Assembly: GCA_963714405.1 (NCBI GenBank) | Contig: CAVQOH010000006.1 | Coordinates: forward strand, 558,001 to 622,000 | From: JAZGGS01 sp963714405 | GTDB taxonomy: Bacteria > Bacteroidota > Ignavibacteria > Ignavibacteriales > Ignavibacteriaceae | Length of the DNA stretch: 64,000 nt | Reading direction: 5' to 3' | In this document: piece by piece, positions 18,176 through 27,209 of the stretch | How positions within the stretch are numbered: position 1 is the stretch's first letter | Layout of the letters: each line of letters opens with the position of its first letter | Notes under the pieces: model-generated | The model's input: the letters and a program-made list of their open reading frames with translations, nothing else | The model's database searches: none | Told to the model about the DNA's origin: nothing | Made by a program: the position numbers and the translations under genes

Positions 18176-19174
18176 TTTTGAATAAGCGAAGGATTAACAA
18201 TTTTATAACCAACTTTTCTATATCGTGCAATTTCTGGTAAAAGTTGTATCAGGTCATTAACATCAACCAGGACAAGCTGCTTATCTTTAACCTCTTTTAA
18301 ATAAATTATCAAAACTGCTTAGTAAATCATTATGTTCATCGTATTGTAATTTATAAAAATCACTTTTCCGTAAGATTTTTATTTTTCTCTTTTCAATTTC
18401 TGCGGCTATTAATGAAAAAACTTTTGAACTATAAAGTTCCGATTCATCATCAATTACAAAAAAGATTGCTTTGGGAAACGACCCAACAATTGATTTAACT
18501 GAATTTTTAATCCTATTATTTGAATAGTTCTCATTCAATTTAAATTCAAGATCATCAATCTCATCATTTAATAGAACCGCAAACTGTTTATTTTTCTTCC
18601 CAATAAATTCAACGTTGCTTTTATTGTCTATAGAGGGAATTAACAAAGCTGCAAATATTTCCGGAACTTCAAATAACAGGGAATCATCTTCGTTATCAAG
18701 CGAAATGTTTTCAACGATAAATCCAACTGATCCTCTTTTTCGAAAAAGACTTTTATCATAATTAAAGTTGGAGGAAAGTTTTAGCACACCTCCCGAATAA
18801 ATTTCAAGTTTTGTTTCCCCACCTGTTTTTAGCTCTAAAGATTTTATTTCTACACTATCATTTGAAAACACTGATTTTACTTCGCTTATCACTACAGGGA
18901 TGGGAAGATCACGCGGGAGTCTTATTTTGTATGAAGAAAAAAGTGAATCAGGTTTGCTTAATATTTTTCTTTCAACAACCCAGCTTTTTTCCAATCCAAA
19001 GTTGTTAACTGCTTTTAAAAACAGTTCATTAATTGTGATGCCGCTTAATACAATTTCCTGATCAACATTAGTGGATATTGGCAGCAGTTTATCCATAAAT
19101 AAATTTGCAGTTAGCAAAACCACTGCAGCAGTAAATAAAACATACGCTGTTTTTTTCTTCGCGGGGGATATCAT
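18172..19174 (-). CDS. Membrane-anchored divergent polysaccharide deacetylase-like protein, frameshifted near its C-terminus
   Basis: An N-terminal transmembrane segment (about residues 9-26) is followed by an extracytoplasmic domain. The first frame stops at 18287 after FDNLFKRG. Shifting by one base at about 18288 (AAA AGA, extra G, GTT AAA) opens 38 more codons ending IVNPSLIQN, with a stop at 18172. That tail (LVLVDVNDLIQLLPEIARY) looks like a natural C-terminus. The domain (VEN..FEVPEIFAALLIPS, later AIFFVIDDESEL) weakly resembles the YibQ/divergent polysaccharide deacetylase family, with no recognisable catalytic metal residues. The family assignment is tentative; the frameshift is clear. 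It is last in the truA-led run. Confidence 0.55.
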
Positions 19175-19196
19175 TAAAACTTAACTGGGAACAATA

Positions 19197-19979
19197 CTAT
19201 CTGTTTTTAAAATCGGGTTTTCGTTTTTCTAGAAATGCCATGGTACCCTCTTTGAAATCTTCAGTTCCACAGCAAAGTGCAAAAAGATCCGCTTCAATTT
19301 TTAATCCCTCTGCAAGGAAACTGTTATCAACAGATTTAACTGCTTTAAGTGCATTACGGATTGCCTGCTGTCCTTTACTTGCAATCTTTCCTGCAATTTT
19401 ATTGGCATTATCAAGAAGCTCAGATTGCGGATACACATGGTTTATTAGACCTATACGAAGCGCTTCATTGGCATCTATCATATCTCCTGTAAGAATGTAT
19501 TCTGCAGCTCTACCAGAATTTATCTGCCGAACTAAACGCTGCGTTCCCCCATAACCGGGAATAATACCAAGGTTTACTTCCGGCTGCCCAAATTTTGCAT
19601 TATCGCTCGCAATCCTAATATGACAAGCAAGGGCAAGCTCGCAGCCGCCGCCAAGTGCAAATCCGTTTACAGCAGCAATTACCGGTTTATCAGATTTTTC
19701 AATTTTATCAAACACACTTTGTCCCAACTCAGCAAACTCCTTTGCAGAAATCATATTGAGAGCGTTTAATTCTTTAATATCTGCACCGGCAACAAATGCC
19801 TTCTCACCGCTTCCGGTAATAATAATTACTGAAACAGTTTCATCATTATTTAATTGATCTATCATTGCATCCAATTCCCTCACGGTTAAATTGTTAAGTG
19901 CATTCATTTTTTCAGGGCGGTTAATTTTAACTGTTGCAATGAAATTGCTAATTTCGAGTAAAAGGTTTTTGTATTCCAT
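19197..19979 (-). CDS. Enoyl-CoA hydratase/isomerase (crotonase)
   Basis: This is a 260-aa cytoplasmic enzyme that hydrates trans-2-enoyl-CoA in beta-oxidation or butyrate-type pathways. The oxyanion-hole segments AGADIKEL and FALGGGCELA are intact. Both catalytic glutamates are present: the Glu of GGGCE and the Glu of QPEVNLGIIPGYGG (equivalent to rat Glu144 and Glu164). This makes it a true hydratase rather than a divergent family member. It is separated by 9 bp from the outer-membrane protein gene upstream. No other fatty-acid oxidation gene is adjacent, so the substrate length is unknown. Confidence 0.92.
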   Translation of the reverse strand: MEYKNLLLEISNFIATVKINRPEKMNALNNLTVRELDAMIDQLNNDETVSVIIITGSGEKAFVAGADIKELNALNMISAKEFAELGQSVFDKIEKSDKPVIAAVNGFALGGGCELALACHIRIASDNAKFGQPEVNLGIIPGYGGTQRLVRQINSGRAAEYILTGDMIDANEALRIGLINHVYPQSELLDNANKIAGKIASKGQQAIRNALKAVKSVDNSFLAEGLKIEADLFALCCGTEDFKEGTMAFLEKRKPDFKNR

Positions 19980-19988
19980 ATTGTTCTC

Positions 19989-20579
19989 TTAAAAATTTAT
20001 TAATAAAGGTAATCTCACATTCAGATTGAATGAAAAGTATTGATTTGATTTATAGTAATTATACTCTGCCACTATTTCAAGAATAAACATTGATATTCCA
20101 ATACCCGCAGTTCCACCAAAAGCAGAAATATCCTCTTTAAAATTTGTTCTCCCGGAACCGATCTTAAATTCATGCAATTTTTGTATGTAAGAATATGATG
20201 CAGCAACTTCAAGAACAGGAATTAGTGGAATAACATCATCAAACAGCGGACTAAGAAAATAACGAATACCTACTTGTACAGGAATTGACCTGGTTGAAAG
20301 ATTTGAATAATCTGTTCCCTGATAAAAGTCCTGCGAACCTGGATATTGTTCTAATCCAATTTTCCCAAAAATAAAAAAAGGAAGGAAATCAGTATCCGTA
20401 TAGGAGAGTTCAAGATTCAAGCCATAGCCTAAATCAGTTGAATTGGAAAAACTACCGATTGGAAGACGCGGACCCACACCTACAGCAATAAAAACTCCTT
20501 CCGCTTTACTTGCAGGTAAATTTTCAGCAAATAATATTGATTGAAAAAGAATTATTAATAATAAAATTGTTTTTTTCAT
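19989..20579 (-). CDS. Predicted outer-membrane beta-barrel protein, 196 aa
   Basis: A signal peptide (about residues 1-19) is followed by amphipathic alternating strands such as YGLNLELSYTDTD, IPVQVGIRYF and YFSFNLNVRLPL. The C-terminus ends in a strand with terminal Phe, as is usual for outer-membrane barrels. The size suggests eight strands, like OmpW/OmpX-type porins. No specific function can be assigned. It lies between DUF2231 (70 bp) and the enoyl-CoA hydratase (9 bp) in a minus-strand run. Confidence 0.7.
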   Translation of the reverse strand: MKKTILLLIILFQSILFAENLPASKAEGVFIAVGVGPRLPIGSFSNSTDLGYGLNLELSYTDTDFLPFFIFGKIGLEQYPGSQDFYQGTDYSNLSTRSIPVQVGIRYFLSPLFDDVIPLIPVLEVAASYSYIQKLHEFKIGSGRTNFKEDISAFGGTAGIGISMFILEIVAEYNYYKSNQYFSFNLNVRLPLLINF

Positions 20580-20649
20580 TTGCCGGGTGATTTATCACTT
20601 TGAAAAATACAAAAAAACTTTTTGTGCTGAAATTAAATTATAAAAACAA

Positions 20650-21123
20650 TTAGAAGTTCTTTTGCATTTGCTCATTTTTATATCTGGTACCCACTCCGAA
20701 TTTATCAATTAATTCGCCTCCGCATTCAGCAGTTTTATAAATGAAGAAACTTCCGATAACAGCAGACAGAATGAACATATATTTTATTTTCCCGTTAAAT
20801 TTTTTCTTAACTGTTAAATAAAATCTTAAAACCGCAACAAATGCAAAAAACCAGGTGGTTATATTTGCATAAAGTTGGTGTAAGTTAAAAATGTTTCTGC
20901 TTTCATTATTCCAGTACTGATAAGCTTCAAATGCCTGGTTACCTGTTAACACGGAGAAAAATGTTGCAGCAATTCCGCAAATAAGAATGATCAGCGCACA
21001 TTGGTTAAGCAGCTTACTTTTAAATAAAATCCCTACTATCTCCAAAAGTGAATATGTTATTAACAGTGCTATTGGAAAGTGAACAACCTTTGTATGAATC
21101 TCTGCTAAGAATTCCATAGACAA
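20650..21123 (-). CDS. DUF2231 family inner-membrane protein
   Basis: This is a 157-aa protein with four hydrophobic segments. The opening LAEIHTKVVHFPIALL, with its conserved His and HFP, is the hallmark of DUF2231, a family of small membrane proteins found near cytochromes and redox genes. NLHQLYANIT and a GELIDKFG-type C-terminal motif also fit. A haem- or redox-related role is suspected for the family but not established. It lies 33 bp downstream of the SDR gene. Confidence 0.82.
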   Translation of the reverse strand: MSMEFLAEIHTKVVHFPIALLITYSLLEIVGILFKSKLLNQCALIILICGIAATFFSVLTGNQAFEAYQYWNNESRNIFNLHQLYANITTWFFAFVAVLRFYLTVKKKFNGKIKYMFILSAVIGSFFIYKTAECGGELIDKFGVGTRYKNEQMQKNF

Positions 21124-21156
21124 AAATACCGTTTACAATAAATAATCAATTTTTTT

Positions 21157-21912
21157 CTACCCACAAAGTACAGCACCACCATTAACATTTAAGATTTCAC
21201 CGTTTATATGCGAAGCCAGATCTGATGCAAGAAATAAAACTGGTCCTGCAATTTCCTCGGCGGTAGCAATTCTTTTTAATGGAATATCATTCCGAACTTG
21301 TTCAAATATAATTTTATCATTCAAATCATCTTTAGTCATATCAGTTATAACCCAGCCAGGAGCCACACAATTAACATTTATGTTATATTCCCCTAATTCT
21401 GCAGCAAGAGATTTTGTAAATGCTATCATTCCTCCTTTTGAAGAGGCATAATGAGAGTGATGTGCTTCGCCTCTCTGCCCGGCAGTTGAAGAAATATTTA
21501 TAATTTTTCCGTACTTATTTTCCTTCATCTTAGCTGCAGAATACTTAACGAAAAGAAATGATGCGGTTAAATTTATTTTTAATGTTTCCTCCCATTCATC
21601 CAAACTCATATCCACTACTTCAGCTTCTTTCCAAATGCCTGCATTATTTACCAGTATATCAATACTGCCAAATTCCTTTTTAAAAAGTAATACGGCATTC
21701 TTAATTTCTTCTTCACTACTTAAATCAACTTTATAGGATGCTATTTTTGATGAATTTCCAATTTCATTTATAATTTTATCAGCAGATTTGATATCCTTTT
21801 TATACGTAAAGCCAACCGAAGCTCCTGCTTTACTAAATAATTTTACACACGCTGCACCAATTCCTCTTGAACCGCCTGTAATTAAAACTTTTCTGCTTTT
21901 TAAATCTATCAT
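21157..21912 (-). CDS. Short-chain dehydrogenase/reductase (FabG-like)
   Basis: This is a 251-aa NAD(P)-dependent oxidoreductase of the classical SDR family. The cofactor loop TGGSRGIG (about residues 12-19), the NNAG motif, the catalytic Ser of ISSTAGQ, the YxxxK pair in YASSKGG and the PGWV segment are all present. The sequence is close to 3-oxoacyl-ACP reductases, but SDR substrates cannot be read reliably. With the enoyl-CoA hydratase three genes downstream, a role in acyl chain metabolism is plausible. Its start is 2 bp from the truA stop, so the two are co-translated. Confidence 0.88.
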   Translation of the reverse strand: MIDLKSRKVLITGGSRGIGAACVKLFSKAGASVGFTYKKDIKSADKIINEIGNSSKIASYKVDLSSEEEIKNAVLLFKKEFGSIDILVNNAGIWKEAEVVDMSLDEWEETLKINLTASFLFVKYSAAKMKENKYGKIINISSTAGQRGEAHHSHYASSKGGMIAFTKSLAAELGEYNINVNCVAPGWVITDMTKDDLNDKIIFEQVRNDIPLKRIATAEEIAGPVLFLASDLASHINGEILNVNGGAVLCG

Positions 21913-21914
21913 AA

Positions 21915-22643
21915 TTAATAATATACTTTATGTAAAAATAGTCCCTTTGCAGGAACAGCTTCGCCCGCAGCTTCTCTGTTCTTTTCAGAAAAAATATTTT
22001 TTATATGATCTTCACCAGAATCATTTTCCATTGTTCTAAGCAAAGTACCTGTAATGGTACGCACCATACCGTGTAGAAATCTGTTTGCCTGGATTAAGAA
22101 AATAAAAAAATCTTTTGTTTCTCTCCATCTAGCAAAGTATATATTACAAATTTTGTTTTTTGTATCACTGTTCTTTTTGGAAAAGGATGTAAAATCTTTT
22201 TCACAAATAAAATATTCACTCAAACTGTTTAACTCTCTAAGCTCAAGTTTACCATTATACTGATAAGAATACGGATGAAAGAACGGTGATTTGTATTTTG
22301 ATATTAAATATAAATAACTTCTTTTTTTTGCATCAAAGCGTGAATGAAATTTTTCATCAGCAGGTTCAATTTTTTTTACTGCAATATCATCGGGTAACAC
22401 TGAATTTAGCGAATGAAGAAACTTATAAGAATAAAGTTGCTGATGAATTTTAAAATTTGCAACCTGCCCAAAAGCATGCACACCTGCATCTGTTCTTCCA
22501 GAACCAATTAAATTAATTTCTTCCCTGGTAATTGTATTAATGCAATTCGTTAATGTCTGCTGGATGGAGCTTGCGTTTTCCTGCTCTTGCCAGCCCGCAT
22601 ATCTGCTGCCATCATATTGTACTATAATTTTATAATTGTTCAA
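21915..22643 (-). CDS. truA: tRNA pseudouridine(38-40) synthase
   Basis: This 242-aa enzyme isomerises uridines 38-40 in the anticodon stem-loop of many tRNAs. The catalytic Asp52 lies in GSGRTDAGVHAFGQ, and RYAGWQEQ and the C-terminal FLHGMVRTITGTL are typical of the family. The length is normal. It is the first gene of a tightly spaced minus-strand run (truA, SDR, DUF2231, outer-membrane protein, enoyl-CoA hydratase, deacetylase-like). The 355-bp region upstream separates it from the divergent hybrid kinase. Confidence 0.94.
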   Translation of the reverse strand: MNNYKIIVQYDGSRYAGWQEQENASSIQQTLTNCINTITREEINLIGSGRTDAGVHAFGQVANFKIHQQLYSYKFLHSLNSVLPDDIAVKKIEPADEKFHSRFDAKKRSYLYLISKYKSPFFHPYSYQYNGKLELRELNSLSEYFICEKDFTSFSKKNSDTKNKICNIYFARWRETKDFFIFLIQANRFLHGMVRTITGTLLRTMENDSGEDHIKNIFSEKNREAAGEAVPAKGLFLHKVYY

Positions 22644-22815
22644 AAGTATCTATACATAAATTTTTTATGAGTTGGTAATTCAATTCAAATAATTGCTGCA
22701 AAAATTACTTAAAAATATAAAGAAAAACGTAAATCAATTTTTAAAGAATATTTTTATTTAAACGAAATATTTTAAGCCATATGAACTGCTGCTAAATATT
22801 TGGAAAAAGTGATGT

Positions 22816-22847
22816 AACCTGAAAGCTAAGTTCTTCAGGTTTTTTTT
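22816..22847 (+). terminator. Orphan intrinsic terminator upstream of the hybrid kinase
   Basis: An 8-bp perfect stem AACCTGAA/TTCAGGTT with a 10-nt loop is followed on the plus strand by a T run to 22847. There is no T run on the minus strand. No plus-strand gene lies upstream, because truA is divergent. It must end either an unannotated short RNA or a leader transcript, or act as an attenuator. Confidence 0.7.
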
Positions 22848-22928
22848 ACGTTTTGCACTAAAACTTACTGATTTTTAAGGATTACAGCCCAAAAAAACTT
22901 TTATTTGAACATTAAATAAAGACTATAA

Positions 22929-22945
22929 TTGGCACGATATTTACA
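22929..22945 (+). promoter_or_regulatory. Candidate sigma-54 (RpoN) -24/-12 promoter of the hybrid kinase
   Basis: The sequence TTGGCACG-ATAT-TTACA matches the -24/-12 consensus TTGGCACG-N4-TTGCA at every fixed position except one (A for G in the -12 element), with exact spacing. It ends 53 bp before the kinase ATG at 22999. An enhancer-binding protein would be needed for activity, and none is encoded in the window. Confidence 0.6.
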
Positions 22946-22998
22946 CAAAAAACACATATAAGTTCTATTTACTTATTGGATTTGTTGCAGGGAAAGTA

Positions 22999-25812
22999 AT
23001 GTTCAAAGAACAAAATGCAAAAGAAAATCATATTGAATTTCAGGAATCCTATACCTGGCTTGCCGAATATCTTCAGATAAATATCTTCAATATTAAGTTA
23101 GACGGCACAATTCTGTACGTAAATGACTGTACAAGAGCAGCTTTTGAATATGAAAGTGTTGAAGAAATTTATACAATCAACATTTCAGAGTTTTATAAGT
23201 GCAAAGAGGATCGGAAAAAATTTCTAAATGAACTTAAGCAATCACTTGAAGTAAAATCATTTGAAACTGAATTAGTTACCAAATCCGGTAAAACTAAAAA
23301 CATGGTCATAAGCGCCGTACTAAATGGAAACATAATTTCCGGAATGGCAATCGATATAACTGATTCAAAAAGAGCTAAGGAAGCTGTTGAAAACTCACTA
23401 TCTATTTTACGTACCACTTTAGAATCAACTACAGATGGTATCCTTGTTGTTGACAGGGATGGCAACATTGAAGATTTTAACAAACAATTCTTAAAGATGT
23501 GGAACATTCCAGATGAGCTGGCTAAAACAAAACAGGATGATGTACTTCTAAGATTTGTGCTTAATCAACTTAAAGATTCTGAGGGATTTTTAAAAAAAGT
23601 AAACGAGCTTTACTCTCATCCCGGTGAAACAAGTTTTGATATTGTTGAATTTTTAGATGGTAGAGTGTTTGAACGGTTTTCAAGACCTCAGAAAAAAGAT
23701 GATGAAATTATTGGAAGAATTTGGATTTTTAGAGATGCAACGGAACAGGATGCTGCCAGAAAAAAATTAAATGAAAATATTTTAATGTATAAAACGCTTT
23801 TCGATACTGCTAATGATGCAATCTTTTTAATGAACAGAGAGCACTTTACAGATTGTAATTTGAGAACGCTGGAAATTTTTGGTTGTAATCGTGAAGATAT
23901 CGTGGGTGAAACGCCATTTAAATTTTCTCCATTAACACAGCCGGATGGAAGTAATTCAAAGGAAAAAGCTCTTCAGTTAATAAATGAAGCTTCAAGGGGA
24001 ATCCCACAGTTCTTTGAATGGAAACATTGTAAACTTGATGGAACTCTTTTTGACGCTGAAGTTAGTTTGAATAAGGTTACATTGAATAATGAAGATTTAC
24101 TTCAGGCAATTGTTAGAGACATTTCTTACAGAAAAAGATCCGAGTTGTTGCAGGAAGCTGTTTACAAAATTTCTCAAGCTACAAATGCTTCCTGGAATTT
24201 AAATTATCTTTATCGCGAAATCCACAAAACTATTAGCAGTTTTATAAATGCAAAGAATTTTTACATAGCATTGATTGATATTGAAAATAATCTGTTAAGC
24301 TTTCCATACTTTGTTGATGAGTATGATGAAAAACCTGAGCCGCAAAAGGCAGGTAGAGGTTTAACAGAGTATGTTATCCGAACTGGTGAACCGCTTCTTG
24401 TAGATCCGGATACATTTGAATCGCTGATGAATTCAGGCGAGGTGGAAAGATTGCTTACAGATTCAATAGACTGGTTGGGAGTTCCACTAAAGACAACTAA
24501 TAAAACTATTGGTGCACTTGTTGTGCAAACTTATACCGAAAAGTACCGGTATATGGAGGAAGACAAGGAATTCCTAACTTTTGTTTCTCATCAAATTGCT
24601 ATGGCAATTGAGCGCACGCAGGCAAAAGTTGAAATGATAAAAGCTAAGAATAAAGCTGAAGAAATGAATCGCTTGAAAACAAATTTTCTGGCAAACATTA
24701 GCCATGAACTGAGAACACCAATGGTTGGAATATTAGGCTACACGGAAATTCTAAAAAATGAAATTGCAGACTCTGAATTAAAAGATATGTCTAACGAAGT
24801 CTATCAAAGTGCAAACAGGTTACTCGAAACTCTTAATCTTATTCTTGATCTTTCTAAAATTGAAGCAAATAAATTTGATTACAAACCACAAGAAATAAAC
24901 ATAGGAGAAGTTACACTTAGCCAGGTTAAATGTTTTGAAGAAATGGCAAGAAAAAAGAACCTGCACTTAAAAACTATAGTAGTTGATAAAGATATAAATT
25001 TGATACTTGATGAAAGGATTTACCGGCAAGTGGTAAACAATCTAGTGAGTAATGCAATTAAGTTTACAGATGAAGGAAGCATAACTGTAATAGTAGATAA
25101 AAAACAATCTGCCAGCACAAATAAAGCAGTGGTTACCGTTATTGATTCTGGGATTGGTATTCCACAAGAAAGCAGGGAACTAATTTTTGAAGAATTCAGA
25201 CAAGTTAGTGAAGGGCTTGAACGTGTTTTTGAGGGAAGTGGATTAGGACTTAGCATTACTAAAAGATTTGTTGAGTTGATGAATGGGAATATTTCTGTTG
25301 AAAGTGAAGTCGGTAAAGGTTCAGTTTTTACTGTTAGCTTTCCAACTCGCGATGGGAGCGTAGATAAATCCGAACTTAAATCTCTACAAACAGAGGATGG
25401 TGAGAGTATGGAAGATAAAATTGAGGAGCAACTTCCGGTTGTTCTGCTTGTTGAAGATGATGCATCAAATGCGGGTGTCATCGAATATTTTGTAAAAGAT
25501 ATTTGCAACCTTGATATTGCAAATACTGGTGAAAAAGCCTTGCAAATGATACAATCAAAAAAATATACTGCCATACTTATGGATATAGATCTTGGCCGGG
25601 GAATGAGTGGAATTGAAGCAACAAAACAAATTAGAAAAATGAATGGATATCAAAATACTCCGATTGTTGCAGTTACAGCTTTAGCTATGAAAGGACAAAA
25701 AGAGTTGTTCTTATCGGAAGGATGTTCACACTATATATCTAAACCGTTTGAATCTAAAGTATTTTTAAATTTAGTTAAAGAAATAATTTATAATGAAAGC
25801 ACTGCAACGTAG
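22999..25812 (+). CDS. Soluble hybrid histidine kinase: PAS-PAS-PAS-GAF-HisKA-HATPase-REC
   Basis: This is a 937-aa cytoplasmic sensor kinase with no transmembrane segment. Three PAS domains (about residues 15-120, 131-255 and 265-385) are followed by a GAF domain (about 390-545). The HisKA domain has the phospho-acceptor His in NISHELRTPMVG. The ATPase domain has its N box (NNLVSNAIKF), G1 (DSGIGIP) and G2 (GSGLGLSI). A C-terminal receiver (about 815-937) has acidic LLVEDD, the phospho-acceptor Asp in ILMDIDLG and the conserved Lys in ISKPFE. There is no DNA-binding output domain and no adjacent regulator, so a phosphorelay partner must be elsewhere. A candidate sigma-54 promoter precedes it. 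It converges on the aldehyde dehydrogenase with a 2-bp gap. Confidence 0.92.
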   Translation: MFKEQNAKENHIEFQESYTWLAEYLQINIFNIKLDGTILYVNDCTRAAFEYESVEEIYTINISEFYKCKEDRKKFLNELKQSLEVKSFETELVTKSGKTKNMVISAVLNGNIISGMAIDITDSKRAKEAVENSLSILRTTLESTTDGILVVDRDGNIEDFNKQFLKMWNIPDELAKTKQDDVLLRFVLNQLKDSEGFLKKVNELYSHPGETSFDIVEFLDGRVFERFSRPQKKDDEIIGRIWIFRDATEQDAARKKLNENILMYKTLFDTANDAIFLMNREHFTDCNLRTLEIFGCNREDIVGETPFKFSPLTQPDGSNSKEKALQLINEASRGIPQFFEWKHCKLDGTLFDAEVSLNKVTLNNEDLLQAIVRDISYRKRSELLQEAVYKISQATNASWNLNYLYREIHKTISSFINAKNFYIALIDIENNLLSFPYFVDEYDEKPEPQKAGRGLTEYVIRTGEPLLVDPDTFESLMNSGEVERLLTDSIDWLGVPLKTTNKTIGALVVQTYTEKYRYMEEDKEFLTFVSHQIAMAIERTQAKVEMIKAKNKAEEMNRLKTNFLANISHELRTPMVGILGYTEILKNEIADSELKDMSNEVYQSANRLLETLNLILDLSKIEANKFDYKPQEINIGEVTLSQVKCFEEMARKKNLHLKTIVVDKDINLILDERIYRQVVNNLVSNAIKFTDEGSITVIVDKKQSASTNKAVVTVIDSGIGIPQESRELIFEEFRQVSEGLERVFEGSGLGLSITKRFVELMNGNISVESEVGKGSVFTVSFPTRDGSVDKSELKSLQTEDGESMEDKIEEQLPVVLLVEDDASNAGVIEYFVKDICNLDIANTGEKALQMIQSKKYTAILMDIDLGRGMSGIEATKQIRKMNGYQNTPIVAVTALAMKGQKELFLSEGCSHYISKPFESKVFLNLVKEIIYNESTAT

Positions 25813-25814
25813 TT

Positions 25815-27179
25815 CTATTTTATAAAGACGGATTTAATATTAACGAACTCCCTTATTCCAAATATTGATAATTCTCTTCCATAACCTGAATCATTAATTC
25901 CTCCAAACGGTAACCGAGGATCAGATTTAACAAAAGTATTAACAAAACAGCTTCCTGCATTAATTTTTTCCTTAGCAATCTTCTCCCCTCTTTTTGTATC
26001 TTTAGTGAACACAGCAGCCCCTAATCCAAATGCAGAATCATTTGCTACTTGAATTGCTTCTTCCTCATTTTTAACTTTTATTAGTGCTGCAACCGGTCCG
26101 AATAATTCTTCATCAAAGGCTGGCATACCTTTAGAAACATTAGAAAGAATTGTTGGTGGATAATATGCACCTACACTTTTGGGAATTTTACCACCTAATA
26201 GAAGTTTTGCACCCATTTTAATGCTTTGTACAACCTGCTGATGCAGTTCATCACGCAATTCAATACTGGCTTGTGGTCCTACATCATTGTTTTCATCGAG
26301 GGGATTACCCATTTTTTTATTTTTCATGCTCTCAATAAACATATTTTCATATTTGCTGTAAATTTTTTCAACAACAATAAAGCGTTTTGCAGCGATGCAA
26401 CTTTGACCACCATTTATCAACCTTGCAGTAACACAACTTTCTGCAGCCATTTGAAGGTCAGCATCTTCCAATATTATATACGGATCGCTTCCACCAAGTT
26501 CTAAAACTGTTTTTTTTAAAACAGAACCGGCTTTTGAAGCAACAGCTTTTCCGGCTGGTACACTCCCAGTTAATGTTATAGCTTTGATAGATTTGTTTTT
26601 AATCACTTCTTCTACTTTTGATGATGGTAAAAGAATTGTCCTAAATAAGTTCTTGGGAAATCCTGACTGATTAAAAATTTCTTCAATAGCAAGTGCACAA
26701 CCCGAAACATTTGAAGAATGCTTTAATATAGCTGCATTGCCAGCCATCAATCCGGGAGCTACAAAGCGGAAAACCTGCCAGAATGGAAAATTCCATGGCA
26801 TTACAGCAAGTACAATACCTAAAGGTTGATAAGTAACAAAACTTTTTGCTGCATCGGTTTCAATTATTTCATCTCTTAGAAATTTTTCAGAATTTTCGGC
26901 ATAATATTCGCAAACCCAGACACATTTTTCTATTTCTGCTCTAGACTGAGCAATCGGTTTACCCATTTCATCGGTCATCAGTTTAGAAAGTTCTTCCTTT
27001 TTTGATCTTAGTACATTTGCAGCATTTAACATTAATTTTAATCGTTCAATAAATCCAGTCTCTTTCCAACTTTCAAATGATTTGTCAACCAGTTTTATGA
27101 TTTTTTCAACTTCATCAATCTTCATTTGAGGGTAAGTATTAATTAGTTTTCCATTAGCCGGATTTACAGATTTAAACAT
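25815..27179 (-). CDS. NAD(P)-dependent aldehyde dehydrogenase, succinate-semialdehyde dehydrogenase type
   Basis: This is a 454-aa soluble enzyme that oxidises an aldehyde to its acid. The motifs are PWNFPFWQ (N-terminal catalytic-site region), TGSVPAGK (cofactor loop), LELGGSDP with the general-base Glu, and NGGQSCIAAKR with the catalytic Cys. The overall sequence, including the opening NPANGK and the PFGGINDSGYGRE end, resembles GabD-type succinate-semialdehyde dehydrogenases of about 455 aa, but substrate range in this group is broad. It lies 30 bp downstream of the SpoIIE phosphatase gene. Confidence 0.88.
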   Translation of the reverse strand: MFKSVNPANGKLINTYPQMKIDEVEKIIKLVDKSFESWKETGFIERLKLMLNAANVLRSKKEELSKLMTDEMGKPIAQSRAEIEKCVWVCEYYAENSEKFLRDEIIETDAAKSFVTYQPLGIVLAVMPWNFPFWQVFRFVAPGLMAGNAAILKHSSNVSGCALAIEEIFNQSGFPKNLFRTILLPSSKVEEVIKNKSIKAITLTGSVPAGKAVASKAGSVLKKTVLELGGSDPYIILEDADLQMAAESCVTARLINGGQSCIAAKRFIVVEKIYSKYENMFIESMKNKKMGNPLDENNDVGPQASIELRDELHQQVVQSIKMGAKLLLGGKIPKSVGAYYPPTILSNVSKGMPAFDEELFGPVAALIKVKNEEEAIQVANDSAFGLGAAVFTKDTKRGEKIAKEKINAGSCFVNTFVKSDPRLPFGGINDSGYGRELSIFGIREFVNIKSVFIK

Positions 27180-27209
27180 GGAAGCATCCTTAAATATTTT
27201 TTTATGCTA

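Larger units (their letters stand above)
22644..22998. other. Intergenic region truA / hybrid kinase
   Basis: These 355 bp between divergent genes contain the orphan plus-strand terminator (22816-22847) and the candidate sigma-54 promoter (22929-22945). The segment 22680-22815 is AT-rich and could hold a short RNA gene ended by that terminator. I see no open frame longer than a few codons with a credible start there. Confidence 0.5.
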
